64,000 nt of DNA from Candidatus Desulfofervidus auxilii (GTDB taxonomy: Bacteria; Desulfobacterota; Desulfofervidia; Desulfofervidales; Desulfofervidaceae), in the NCBI GenBank assembly GCA_030262725.1, contig JAJSZS010000001.1, forward strand, positions 186,001-250,000, written 5' to 3'. The notes below the pieces were generated by a model. It ran no database searches, had not been told where the DNA came from, and saw only the letters and a list, made by a program, of their open reading frames with translations. Shown piece by piece: positions 26,650-35,961 of the stretch; position 1 is the first letter of the stretch; the number at the start of each line of letters is the position of its first letter. The position numbers and the translations under genes are program-made.

Positions 26650-26678
26650 ATAATAAAAATGACTAGACATTTTGTCAA
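26650..26678 (-). promoter_or_regulatory. cytochrome c3 promoter
   Basis: Minus-strand TTGACA (26673-26678), 17-nt spacer, TATTAT (26650-26655): one of the best sigma70 consensus matches in the window. The leader is about 20 nt and carries the ribosome binding site. Confidence 0.65.
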
Positions 26679-26697
26679 GAAATTTTTTGCAATTTAG

Positions 26698-26726
26698 TTG
26701 ACAGTTTATAGGGTTAGTGATAGCAT
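26698..26726 (+). promoter_or_regulatory. universal stress protein gene promoter
   Basis: TTGACA (26698-26703), 17-nt spacer, TAGCAT (26721-26726). About 24 nt downstream is the GTG start, with GGAGGA between. It diverges from the cytochrome c3 promoter. Confidence 0.5.
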
Positions 26727-26749
26727 CAAAAAAGATGGAGGAGATAAGA

Positions 26750-27202
26750 GTGAAAGAATTTAAAAAAATGTTAGTACCTATTGACTTTTCTGAAGTAAGT
26801 ATAGTGCTTGTTCCTTATGCTAAATATTTTGCTGAGAAACTTCAAGTTAAGGTTCATCTCCTCTATGTTGTAAGAAGCCTTGATTATTTTGGCGGTTTTT
26901 ATGTACCTCATACTTCTATTAAAAAGTTTGAAGAAGAGATTATTAAAGGCGCAGAAAAAAGAATGAAAGATTTTGTTGAAGAACATTTTAAAGATTTTCA
27001 AGTTAAATTCCATGTTTTGATTGGTGATGCTGCTACAGAAATTTTAAATTTTGCTGAAAAAGAAAATATTGATTTAATTTTAATGGGTACTCATGGTCGT
27101 AAAGGTTTAGATAAAATTATTTTTGGTAGTGTAGCTGAAAGGGTAGTAAAAGGAGCATCTTGTCCAGTACTTACAATCAATCCCTATCGGTCTAAATTGT
27201 AA
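26750..27202 (+). CDS. universal stress protein, UspA family
   Basis: 150-residue UspA domain. The N-terminus MLVPIDFSEVS and the ATP-binding loop GTHGRKGLDKIIFGS are typical of ATP-binding Usp. The start was taken as GTG 26750 because GGAGGA lies just upstream; in-frame starts further up fall inside the promoter. It ends with an 11-nt convergent overlap with the FAD-oxidase gene. Role in stress or energy-status sensing is family knowledge, not seen here. Confidence 0.85.
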   Translation: MKEFKKMLVPIDFSEVSIVLVPYAKYFAEKLQVKVHLLYVVRSLDYFGGFYVPHTSIKKFEEEIIKGAEKRMKDFVEEHFKDFQVKFHVLIGDAATEILNFAEKENIDLILMGTHGRKGLDKIIFGSVAERVVKGASCPVLTINPYRSKL

Positions 27203-28553
27203 AAATTTTTCCTGGGTTAAGAATATTATTTGGATCTAAGGTATGCTTTAATCGTTTCATTAAATGAAGAGTATTTGGTTCTATTTCCCAAGGTAGGAAT
27301 GCTGCTTTTTTATAGCCAATACCATGTTCTCCGGTAATAGTACCACCAAAATTTAAAGTATTTTTTATAATCTCTTTAGCTATAGTTTCTGCTTTATTTT
27401 TTTCTTTAGAAGAATATAAAATATTTACATGGAGATTGCCATCACCAATATGACCAAAACACAAAATATGTATTTTATATTCTTTTCGTAACATCTTAAT
27501 TTTCTTTATCATAGAAAAAATATGGCTATATGGTACAACAATATCATAACTTGCTTTTTTTTCTCCAAGTTGAAATAAAATTGGTGAAATAGCTCGTCTT
27601 ATTTCCCATAATTCACTTTTTTCTTTTTTTTCTTTTTTAATCACTTCCACTTTTAATTCATTTGCTATGGTAATAATGTTTTCTAACATAATATTGACAA
27701 CTTTTTCACTTCCATCTACTTCTAAAAGCAATAAACCCTCTCCTGGTGGTAAATCAAAAGGAAATTTATCTTTTATACATTCTCGGCATAAATCATCCAT
27801 AAACTCTATAGCTGTGAGACGTTCTGGTAAATGTAAAAGCCTCATCAATAAATGAGGTAAGACTTTAAGTTTTTCTAAATTTAACAATATTGTGCCTTTT
27901 GCAGGAGGAAATGGTAGTAAACGCAACAAAATTTTAGTAAAGATTCCAAGTGTGCCTTCTGAGCCAACAAAAAAAGATGTAATATCATATCCACTTACTC
28001 CCTTGATAGTTTTGCGTCCTGTATGAATAATTTCACCTGTAGGTAATACAATCTCCAAAGCTAAAACATAGTCTCGAGTTACACCATATTTTACTGCCCT
28101 TGCTCCTCCAGCACAGGTAGCTATATTTCCTCCGATAGTAGAAAAAGAAAGACTAGCAGGATCAGGAGGATAAAAAAGCCCTTTTTCAGCTACTGCTTGT
28201 TGTAATTCTCCTGTAATGACACCTGGTTCTACCCATACATAAAAATTTTTTTCATCAATTTTTAAAATACGATTTAAACGGCTTAAAACAATTACTACCC
28301 CTCCTTTTAAAGGTACTGCTCCTCCAGCCATTCCTGTTCCAGCTCCTCTAGGGATTACAGGAAAATGATATTTATTGGCTAATTTAATAATAGCTGAAAT
28401 TTCTTCAGCTGATCCAGGAAAAACTACTGCTTCTGGCATTTTTTTCTCTTGTGTAGCATCATATGCATAAGATAAAAGATCTTCTTTTTCATCAGAAAAA
28501 AAATCTCTACCTACAATATTTATAAGGGCTTTAGTTACTTTAGAGGAAAGCAT
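27192..28553 (-). CDS. FAD-linked oxidase, GlcD / D-lactate dehydrogenase type
   Basis: 453-residue flavoprotein oxidising a 2-hydroxy acid (glycolate or D-lactate class). The PCMH-type FAD domain shows PRGAGTGMAGGAVP and PASLSFSTIGGNIA; the C-terminal domain has FGHIGDGNLHVNI and GEHGIGYKKAAFL. No Fe-S partner subunit (GlcF) is adjacent, so the electron acceptor is unclear. No Shine-Dalgarno precedes the ATG; a promoter abuts it. Confidence 0.87.
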   Translation of the reverse strand: MLSSKVTKALINIVGRDFFSDEKEDLLSYAYDATQEKKMPEAVVFPGSAEEISAIIKLANKYHFPVIPRGAGTGMAGGAVPLKGGVVIVLSRLNRILKIDEKNFYVWVEPGVITGELQQAVAEKGLFYPPDPASLSFSTIGGNIATCAGGARAVKYGVTRDYVLALEIVLPTGEIIHTGRKTIKGVSGYDITSFFVGSEGTLGIFTKILLRLLPFPPAKGTILLNLEKLKVLPHLLMRLLHLPERLTAIEFMDDLCRECIKDKFPFDLPPGEGLLLLEVDGSEKVVNIMLENIITIANELKVEVIKKEKKEKSELWEIRRAISPILFQLGEKKASYDIVVPYSHIFSMIKKIKMLRKEYKIHILCFGHIGDGNLHVNILYSSKEKNKAETIAKEIIKNTLNFGGTITGEHGIGYKKAAFLPWEIEPNTLHLMKRLKHTLDPNNILNPGKIFTI

Positions 28554-28587
28554 ATTAACTTATACACATAATGTTTCTTTTCTGCAA
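28554..28587 (-). promoter_or_regulatory. GlcD-like gene promoter, probably leaderless
   Basis: Minus-strand TTGCAG (28582-28587), 17-nt spacer, TATAAG (28559-28564) preceded by TGTG, then only 5 nt to the ATG. This leaves no room for a ribosome binding site. Confidence 0.5.
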
Positions 28588-28628
28588 GAAAATAGTTGCT
28601 TTTTAAAAAGATTTTTGCTAATAAAAAT

Positions 28629-28664
28629 TTTACATGATTTTCAGATATTAGCTATATTATTTTG
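28629..28664 (+). promoter_or_regulatory. hybrid histidine kinase promoter, probably leaderless
   Basis: TTTACA (28629-28634), 18-nt spacer, TATATT (28653-28658), 6 nt to the ATG at 28665. No ribosome binding site. Divergent from the GlcD-like promoter within a 111-bp spacer. Confidence 0.5.
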
Positions 28665-31583
28665 ATGAAAAAAATTTCTAATATTAATATTTCAGTTTGG
28701 ATTTATATCTTTATTTTATTAAGCTTAATTTTGTTTATTTTAAGCCAATTTTATTATTATCAAAAAGGTTTAAAAGAAGTAGAGTATCAATTAGATTTAC
28801 AATTTAATTATGAATTGGAAAAATTACAGGCTTTTCTCTATGAAGAAATAAATAGCGCTATCCTTTTTTTTGAAAATTATTTTGGCTCTTTACCTTCTAC
28901 ATACTCACCTTTTGAATACTTTGACTTTATTGCCCAAAGACATTTGTCTGCTTTACCTTTAAAAGTTGCCTTTTTCTTTAATAAAAAAAACATACTTAAA
29001 TTTTATGGGCAATATAATTTTACCTTACCTTTAAAAGAGCTATCTCAAACAGAGAAATTTATAACCTATGTTCAAAATGCTTATAAAACTAAAAAGGTGA
29101 CATTTTACTTAAGTAATTTTTTATTTTTTTCAAAAGATATTTCCTTTTTAAATACCCCTTTTTTTGTTATTATTGCACCTGTTTTTTGGCCTACATTAAA
29201 TAATTATATTGGGGCTTTTGTTGGATTCATTGATATAAAAAATATTTTAGAAAAATATTTAAGTTATTTGAAAAACTTTATACCTGCTTCCTTTTTCATT
29301 ATAGATGAAAAAGGGATCATTATTTATCACACAGATTCTTCTTTTTGCCATCAACCGTTCAAAAAAATATTTAAAGATATTCCATCAGCACATCAAGACA
29401 AAATAAATATTGTTATTGAGCAGATATTAAAAGAAGAAAAGGGAAGTTGTGATGGTTATGATTCTCGATTAGTTTATACAGCTTTTTATTTTCCAGATAA
29501 AACACGATGGGTTTTTGTTTATTCTTATCCTAAAAATTTAAGAAAAACTTATCTTTATCCTTTGATTAAAGGTGGTATGATTTCTGCTTTTCTTATAATT
29601 ACCTTTTTAGCTTTATTATTGTTTACCATTAATCGATTTTATACTTCTACTATAAAATTTGTTTCTCCTTATTATCAAGCTATTAAAAGCCTTATAGATC
29701 CTTTTGTTATTACCGATTTAAATGGTCGGATTATTTATGCTAATCCTGCATTTAAGCGTTATTTAAGTAATAAAGTAAAAGAAGGAGAAAAGCTTTGTGC
29801 TATTTCGCCTGATTTTCACCGAGGAGAAATGCCTCTTTGGCATAGAGAAATGTTGAATAGTATAAAGAAAGGGAAAGATTATGAACTCCCTCGTTATTGT
29901 TTTGAGACAGCCCAAGGAGAAACTTTTTGGACCCGGGTGGTTTTTTCTGTGCTTAAAGATGCTAAAGGAAATCCTACTTATGTAGCCATAGATTTTAATG
30001 ATATCACACGTCAAGTTAAATTAGAAAAGACTTTAGAAGAATACACAGAACAATTAGAAGAATTGGTGATAAAACGTACACAGGATTTAATAGAAAGTGA
30101 AGAACAATATCGCCAAATTTTTGAAACACAATTAATGGGCATTTTTATCATCCAGCCAACAGGAGAATTTTTGATGTTTAATGAAAAATTTAAAGAAATT
30201 AGTGGTTATAGTGAAGAAGAACTTTTAAAACTTAATTTTAAATCAATGTGTTCTCCAACCGAACGTGCGGCTTTGCAAAAATTGTTTCAAGATTGTCTTA
30301 ATCAACAAAGTGTTTTTTACCGAGAAATGAGATTTTTTCCTAAAGAAAAGCATACTATTTTTGTTGATCTTTTTCTTCAAGCAACAAGATTTAAAAGAGA
30401 AACAGCTATTCTTGGGTTTATCTATGATATTACTCAAAGAAAGGCTCTAGAAGAAAAATTGCGTGAACAGGATAGAATTGCTGTTTTAGGTGAAATGGCT
30501 GCTGGGGTTGCGCATGATATAAACAATCTATTAATGATGATTATGGGTAATTTAGAATTAGTAAATTTCTTTTTAGAAAAAAATTCAATTAAAGCTAAAA
30601 GCTATTTGGAAAAAGCATTGAATGTGGCAGAGGAAGGGGAAGGTATTGTAAGGCGACTTTATGCATATGCTCATAAAAGATTACAAACAGCAGAAGTCAT
30701 TTCTGATTTAAATAAGCTTTTAAAAGAAACAGTGCTTTTAACTAAACCTTTCTGGCGTACACAAGCTCGAAGAGAGGGAAGGGAGATTAATGTTATTGAA
30801 GAATATGGTAATGTAGGACCAATAGCAGGTACTCCGGTGGAATTAAAAGAAGTTTTTATAAATTTAATCAAAAATGCTGTTGAAGCTATTCCAGAGAAAG
30901 GAGAAATTTTTATCAAAACTTGGCAAGAAAATAAAATGAATTGTGTAATGATCAAAGACAATGGGCAAGGTATTCCTGAAACTATTATGCCAAAAATTTT
31001 TGAACCATTTTTCAGTACAAAAGGTGAGAAAGGAAGTGGTTTAGGATTAGCAGTAAGTTTAGGAATTGTTCGAGCTCATGGTGGTGATATTAAAGTGGAA
31101 AGTAAGGAAGGAAAAGGAGCAACTTTTTATGTTTATTTACCTATTATTGATCCTAATCTTATTGTTAGTTTGAAGAAAAAAGAAGAGGTTATCAAATCTT
31201 CTTCTCTACGGAAGAAAAAGGTTTTAGTAGTAGATGATGAAGTAGAAATTCTCACAATCTTACGTGAAATTTTAACAAATCTTGGTATAGAAAATTTTGG
31301 TGTTGAAATACCATATAAAGCAATTGAATTAATGAAAAAATTTAAAGATGAAATAGGGTTGGTTATTACCGACTTAGGTATGCCTGAAATGAGTGGTTTT
31401 GAACTTGCAGAGAAAATAAAAGAAATTACTCCTGAAATACCTATAATCCTTCTTACAGGTTGGGGAGCAGCTGTGTCTTTAGAAGAAATTCAAGCACATA
31501 AAATTGATGATGTTTTAAGTAAACCTCTTGGTCTTGATAAATTGAAAGAATTATTAAAAAAATATGGTTTTGAAGTAAAATGA
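28665..31583 (+). CDS. hybrid sensor histidine kinase (Cache-like, PAS, PAS, HisKA, HATPase, REC)
   Basis: 972-residue membrane kinase. Transmembrane helices lie at about 10-30 and 304-326, flanking a periplasmic Cache-like sensor. Two PAS modules follow (VITDLNGRIIYANPAFKRYL; EEQYRQIFETQLMGIF). The H-box is AAGVAHDINNLL (H617), followed by N- and G-boxes (INLIKNAVEAIPE; EKGSGLGLAV). A C-terminal receiver (VLVVDDEVE) has its phospho-acceptor in ITDLGMPEMSG (D903). No output domain or partner regulator is adjacent. The annotated TTG one codon upstream is rejected for the ATG. The signal sensed is unknown. Confidence 0.9.
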   Translation: MKKISNINISVWIYIFILLSLILFILSQFYYYQKGLKEVEYQLDLQFNYELEKLQAFLYEEINSAILFFENYFGSLPSTYSPFEYFDFIAQRHLSALPLKVAFFFNKKNILKFYGQYNFTLPLKELSQTEKFITYVQNAYKTKKVTFYLSNFLFFSKDISFLNTPFFVIIAPVFWPTLNNYIGAFVGFIDIKNILEKYLSYLKNFIPASFFIIDEKGIIIYHTDSSFCHQPFKKIFKDIPSAHQDKINIVIEQILKEEKGSCDGYDSRLVYTAFYFPDKTRWVFVYSYPKNLRKTYLYPLIKGGMISAFLIITFLALLLFTINRFYTSTIKFVSPYYQAIKSLIDPFVITDLNGRIIYANPAFKRYLSNKVKEGEKLCAISPDFHRGEMPLWHREMLNSIKKGKDYELPRYCFETAQGETFWTRVVFSVLKDAKGNPTYVAIDFNDITRQVKLEKTLEEYTEQLEELVIKRTQDLIESEEQYRQIFETQLMGIFIIQPTGEFLMFNEKFKEISGYSEEELLKLNFKSMCSPTERAALQKLFQDCLNQQSVFYREMRFFPKEKHTIFVDLFLQATRFKRETAILGFIYDITQRKALEEKLREQDRIAVLGEMAAGVAHDINNLLMMIMGNLELVNFFLEKNSIKAKSYLEKALNVAEEGEGIVRRLYAYAHKRLQTAEVISDLNKLLKETVLLTKPFWRTQARREGREINVIEEYGNVGPIAGTPVELKEVFINLIKNAVEAIPEKGEIFIKTWQENKMNCVMIKDNGQGIPETIMPKIFEPFFSTKGEKGSGLGLAVSLGIVRAHGGDIKVESKEGKGATFYVYLPIIDPNLIVSLKKKEEVIKSSSLRKKKVLVVDDEVEILTILREILTNLGIENFGVEIPYKAIELMKKFKDEIGLVITDLGMPEMSGFELAEKIKEITPEIPIILLTGWGAAVSLEEIQAHKIDDVLSKPLGLDKLKELLKKYGFEVK

Positions 31584-31855
31584 AATTGCATTTAAGAAAG
31601 TTTAATCAATTTTTGGAAAAAACAAAACAAAATTTAAGAAAAGATGAAAAGGAAAAAATAGAATTTTATCTAAATAAAATAGCTACTCAAAAAGTTTTTA
31701 GTTTTGATGAATGTAAGGAATTTAAAATTTTAGTTGAAAAAATAAGACAAGCTTTATCAGAAAAGGAAAAGGAAGAATTTGACTGGATTGCTCCTACTCT
31801 TTTAAGTTTTGCTTTAGCAATGATAGTAGATGAATTAGGACCATTATCTAAATAA
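31580..31855 (+). CDS. hypothetical helical protein
   Basis: 91 residues, highly charged and predicted helical, ending in a more hydrophobic helix (APTLLSFALAMIVDEL). The ATG overlaps the kinase stop (ATGA), so it is translationally coupled to the kinase and may serve that signalling system. No family recognised. It ends one base from the convergent purL stop. Confidence 0.55.
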   Translation: MKLHLRKFNQFLEKTKQNLRKDEKEKIEFYLNKIATQKVFSFDECKEFKILVEKIRQALSEKEKEEFDWIAPTLLSFALAMIVDELGPLSK

Positions 31856-31856
31856 A

Positions 31857-34838
31857 TTAACCAATTTCTTTTAATGTATTTTTCCAAGCTTCTTTTAAAA
31901 CATAAATATCTGTTTTTATTATTGTTTCTCCATTAATTCCCTTAACAATAAATTGTTCATCATCACGTACTTGTCCAATTTGTGCAAAAACACAATCTGT
32001 CATAAAACTTTCAAATGCTTCTTTATATTCTGGATGAATAGTTACAATAAATCTGCTTTGGGATTCAGAAAAAAGAATATAATCGTTTCTTTTTTCTCCT
32101 TCATAAGGCACATTTCTTAAATCTATTTCCATACCTAAACCACCTGCAAAGGCACTTTCAGCTAAAGCAACACCTAAACCACCATCTGAACAATCATGGC
32201 AACTGGCAATAATTTTTTCCATAATAGCATCATGTAAATTCAAATAAAGTCTTTTTGCTGTTTTAGCATTTACTTTAGGAACATTATTACCAATAAAACC
32301 ATGTTCAGCAAAATATTCACTGCCTCCTAATTCATCATATGTCATACCTAAAATATAGATTAAGTCTCCTGGTCTTTTTACATCCATACTTACTACTTTA
32401 CGTACATCTTCTATACGTGCAATAACAGAGAACAAAATAGTTGGAGGAATAGAGATTTTTATATCTCCAATACGATAATCATTTTTCATACTATCCTTAC
32501 CAGAAATGCATGGTACACCATAAGCAGTAGTATAATCATAAAGGGCTTGATTAGCTCTAACAAGTTGAGCAAGTTTATAATCTCCATCAGGCGTTTTTTC
32601 TGACAAAATTGGATCACACCAACAGAAATTATCTAAAGTAGCCATGTGATTCAAATCACCACCAACACAGATGGCATTACGGATGGCTTCATCTAAAGCG
32701 CAAGCAGTCATATGGTAAGTATCTATATCACTATAACGTGGACATATACCATTTGATATTACTATTCCTTCATAGCTTTCTAATAGTGGTCTAATAACAG
32801 CAGCATCTGATGGGCCATCATTATATTTTCCAACAAGAGGTTTTAAAACACTACCACCTTGGACTTCATGGTCATATTGTCTTACAACACCTTCTTTACT
32901 GCAAATATTTAATCGACCAAGCATAACTTTTAGAGTTTCTGTTAAATCTTTTGGGCAAGGAAAATCTGGTTCAGGATGTTTAGGTGGTTTCCAACGAGCA
33001 ACCATCTCTTTTTTAGGAACACCATTATGGAAAAAATGCATATCTAAATAAAGTACAGTTTTTCCTTTATAAAGAACATGAAATTTACCTGTATCAGTGA
33101 ATTTTCCAAGAACAGTTGCTTCTACATCCATTTTTTTTGCTAAAGTAAGAAACTCTTCAATATGTTCAGGTGGTACTGCAAGTGTCATTCTTTCTTGAGA
33201 TTCTGAAACAAAAATCTCCCAAGGGTCAAGTCCTGCATATTTTAATGGGGCTTTATCTAAATATAATTCAGCTCCTCCTGATTCTTTTGCCATTTCACCT
33301 ACAGAGCAAGAAAGCCCACCTGCTCCATTATCTGTAATAGAATTATACCAACCTCTATCACGTGCAATAAGGAGGAAATCAAACATCTTTTTCTGAGTTA
33401 TTGGATCACCAATTTGTACTGCAGTTACTGGCGATCCTTCATGTAATTCTTCTGAAGAAAATGTTGCTCCATGAATACCATCTTTGCCAATACGACCACC
33501 TACCATAACAATTAAATCACCAGGTTTTGCCTGTTTCATATAGCTTGGCTCATTATTAATTTTAGCAGGCATAATCCCACCTGTACCACAATAGACAAGG
33601 GGTTTACCAAGATAACGATTGTCAAATACAATACAGCCATTAACAGTAGGAATCCCACTTTTATTTCCACCATGCTCTACTCCCTCTCTTACTCCCTCAA
33701 AAATTCTACGTGGATGAAGGATGCGCGGTGGTAATGGCTTATCATAAAATGGAGAGGCAAAACAAAAAACATCAGTATTAAAAATTAATTTTGCTCCTTT
33801 ACCAGTCCCAAATGGATCCCTGTTTACTCCAACAATTCCAGTTAATGCACCGCCATATGGATCAAGGGCTGAAGGTGAATTATGGGTTTCTACTTTAAAT
33901 ACTAAATTCCATTCATCATTAAATTTGATTACCCCAGCATTGTCTTTAAAAACAGAAAGGCAAAAATCTTTTTCTCCTTTAGCCTTCCTAATTTCTTCTG
34001 TAGACCGGCGAATATAAGTATCAAAAAGACTATCAATAATTATAGTTTTGCCATTTTCATCAGTATAATGAATAATTCCATTAAAAATCTTATGTTTGCA
34101 ATGTTCTGACCAAGTTTGTGCAATGGATTCCAATTCTACATCAGTTATCCGTTCATCTAACCCAACCTTTTTTCTTTCAGCAATTACTTCAGTTTGAGCA
34201 AAATATTCACTTATGGTTTTCATTTCTTTTAAATCTAATGCTAAAAGTCGATTTTTACTTAAGGCTATTAATTCTTCATCAGACATAAGATTTAAATTAT
34301 ATTTTTTTACTTCTGGTTCTTTAGGTAAAATAACTTTAGGTATATATAACCATACACTACCATCCCATTTTTCTCTAGAAACAATACGATAACGATGTAT
34401 TAAGGTATTAGCCAAAAGTTCAACAGCTATTCTCTCTGTATCTTTTTCAGTTAAATTTCCTTTTAAAAGATAAAGTGTAGAAGTGTATACTCCTTCTTCA
34501 GGCTTTAAAGAACGAGAAAGACGCCATTCAATTGCCTCCTTTGCTGTTTTTCCTACATTATCTGTGACACCAGGTTTAAACCCTATTTCTATCATCCAAT
34601 CGAAATCTGTTATTAAAGGTCGGTCAATAGAATAATTTTGAATAATAGGATCAGAAAATGGACCATTAGCTATAATTTCTATTTCTTCTCTTGTTAAATC
34701 TGCATCTACTGTATAAACAAATACTGTTTTTACTTCCTCAACAGGAATACCAAGAAAATTACGAATTTTCTTAGTTATTTTTTCTCCTAAAGCATCTTTA
34801 ATACCAGGCTTAAAACCTACTTCTACTCTAAAAGGCAT
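31857..34838 (-). CDS. purL: phosphoribosylformylglycinamidine synthase with two fused PurS-like domains
   Basis: 993-residue FGAM synthase of purine synthesis (FGAR + Gln + ATP to FGAM). Residues about 1-160 hold two PurS-like repeats (RVEVGFKPGIKDALG and MIEIGFKPGVTDNVG); the rest is PurL with AQTWSEHCKHKIF, VETHNSPSALDPYGGA, GGRIGKDGIHGAT and a second AIRS-like half. The glutaminase PurQ is not fused and not in the window. Start moved to ATG 34838: GGAG lies 7 nt upstream, while the longer frame begins at a TTG. It starts 2 nt after the previous gene. Confidence 0.92.
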   Translation of the reverse strand: MPFRVEVGFKPGIKDALGEKITKKIRNFLGIPVEEVKTVFVYTVDADLTREEIEIIANGPFSDPIIQNYSIDRPLITDFDWMIEIGFKPGVTDNVGKTAKEAIEWRLSRSLKPEEGVYTSTLYLLKGNLTEKDTERIAVELLANTLIHRYRIVSREKWDGSVWLYIPKVILPKEPEVKKYNLNLMSDEELIALSKNRLLALDLKEMKTISEYFAQTEVIAERKKVGLDERITDVELESIAQTWSEHCKHKIFNGIIHYTDENGKTIIIDSLFDTYIRRSTEEIRKAKGEKDFCLSVFKDNAGVIKFNDEWNLVFKVETHNSPSALDPYGGALTGIVGVNRDPFGTGKGAKLIFNTDVFCFASPFYDKPLPPRILHPRRIFEGVREGVEHGGNKSGIPTVNGCIVFDNRYLGKPLVYCGTGGIMPAKINNEPSYMKQAKPGDLIVMVGGRIGKDGIHGATFSSEELHEGSPVTAVQIGDPITQKKMFDFLLIARDRGWYNSITDNGAGGLSCSVGEMAKESGGAELYLDKAPLKYAGLDPWEIFVSESQERMTLAVPPEHIEEFLTLAKKMDVEATVLGKFTDTGKFHVLYKGKTVLYLDMHFFHNGVPKKEMVARWKPPKHPEPDFPCPKDLTETLKVMLGRLNICSKEGVVRQYDHEVQGGSVLKPLVGKYNDGPSDAAVIRPLLESYEGIVISNGICPRYSDIDTYHMTACALDEAIRNAICVGGDLNHMATLDNFCWCDPILSEKTPDGDYKLAQLVRANQALYDYTTAYGVPCISGKDSMKNDYRIGDIKISIPPTILFSVIARIEDVRKVVSMDVKRPGDLIYILGMTYDELGGSEYFAEHGFIGNNVPKVNAKTAKRLYLNLHDAIMEKIIASCHDCSDGGLGVALAESAFAGGLGMEIDLRNVPYEGEKRNDYILFSESQSRFIVTIHPEYKEAFESFMTDCVFAQIGQVRDDEQFIVKGINGETIIKTDIYVLKEAWKNTLKEIG

Positions 34839-34840
34839 AA

Positions 34841-35761
34841 TTATCTCCAATAGGCAAAAATGGCATTTTTATTTTTTGTTTTTAATTCAATCTTTGTCAA
34901 TACTTTTAAGAAAATCTCCTTTGCAGAAAAGGAAGGAAAAAAGAGAATTTCAATAGAAAATGAGTCATTTGAAGGTTTTTGATATAGAGCAAGTAAATTA
35001 TTAAGATGTGAGGAAATATTTTCTTTAGGAAGTTCTATTAATTTTGGCCATAAATCAGCCATTTTTTTTGAAGGATCAAAATATAAAGTGTAAGAAAAAA
35101 ATGGTAATTCTTTTAATTTTTCTTTTACATATTGGTGGACTACTTCATCATCTGTAACAAAAATAGGAAATTCCTTTTCAGGTAATAAGTAAGAAAAAGC
35201 TTTTAAAATTTTATCTAAAAATTCATTTAATCCTTCATCAGGATGAGTGTAATCAAGACGTGGATTAATAAAATCAGGTATTTTTATCTCTTCTTTAGCA
35301 TCAAAAATTTCTTTTAAAGCCTCTTCTTGAATTATAATACGTTTTATTCTTTGATAAATTTCAAAAATATTTTGACGATATTGTTCAGCTAAATATAGAA
35401 AAAGAGCACTAATAACTTCCTTTGGTATTTCTGATATTTTTTTAATATCTTTTCCTTTTAAAAGATTGATAAGAACAGATGTTTTTTCCTCATCATCTGA
35501 TTGAGGGGGTACAAATTTTAAATATTCAAGAAAGCTTCTATCTGTATAGATTTGTGTAAATAAACGATATTGATATAAAAGTGATCTAAAAGATTCCTTC
35601 CAATCTGTGGGAAGAGGATCAAGAAATTTTTGGGCAGGTATAGAAAAATGAGGGCGCAAAGCAAGTGGAGTTAATGAATAAAGCTTACCAAAACAGGCAG
35701 CTATAGCATAAGCAGTTTTTTCTTTTGGATATAGATAGGGGTAATATAATGTCTCCATCAT
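34841..35761 (-). CDS. hypothetical protein
   Basis: 306 residues, no recognised family. It is mostly helical, rich in aromatic and charged residues, with no signal peptide, transmembrane helix or cysteine motif. Its N-terminus (METLYYPYLYPKEKTAYAIA) and C-terminus are compact. It overlaps the zinc-ribbon gene by 4 nt and nearly touches purL, so it is part of the ClpX-like / zinc-ribbon / purL transcription unit. A partner or substrate of the ClpX-like ATPase is a reasonable but unproven guess. Confidence 0.6.
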   Translation of the reverse strand: MMETLYYPYLYPKEKTAYAIAACFGKLYSLTPLALRPHFSIPAQKFLDPLPTDWKESFRSLLYQYRLFTQIYTDRSFLEYLKFVPPQSDDEEKTSVLINLLKGKDIKKISEIPKEVISALFLYLAEQYRQNIFEIYQRIKRIIIQEEALKEIFDAKEEIKIPDFINPRLDYTHPDEGLNEFLDKILKAFSYLLPEKEFPIFVTDDEVVHQYVKEKLKELPFFSYTLYFDPSKKMADLWPKLIELPKENISSHLNNLLALYQKPSNDSFSIEILFFPSFSAKEIFLKVLTKIELKTKNKNAIFAYWR

Positions 35762-35961
35762 TTGAAGAAAATTTGGCGTTTGCTATTAATTTTTGATCCA
35801 ATAGGCTTTCCACAGCGTGAGCAGCAATAATCATATTTCTCCCCTTCAGGAAGAATAAGAAGCAGTTTTTTCCTTACAGGCACTGTTTGCCTGCAATAAG
35901 GACAATAAAGTGTGGCAGCTTCAAATTCCTGATAGCCTTCTTCTTTAGGAATATCCTTCAT
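35758..35961 (-). CDS. small zinc-ribbon protein
   Basis: 67 residues with CPYC and CSRC knuckles about 25 residues apart (LYCPYCRQTVPV; CCSRCGKPIG), a zinc ribbon. Its ATG lies 17 nt inside the end of the ClpX-like gene and has no good ribosome binding site, so translation is probably coupled. The ClpX-like protein just upstream lacks the zinc domain of true ClpX, which makes this small ribbon interesting as a separate module. Function unproven. Confidence 0.6.
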   Translation of the reverse strand: MKDIPKEEGYQEFEAATLYCPYCRQTVPVRKKLLLILPEGEKYDYCCSRCGKPIGSKINSKRQIFFK

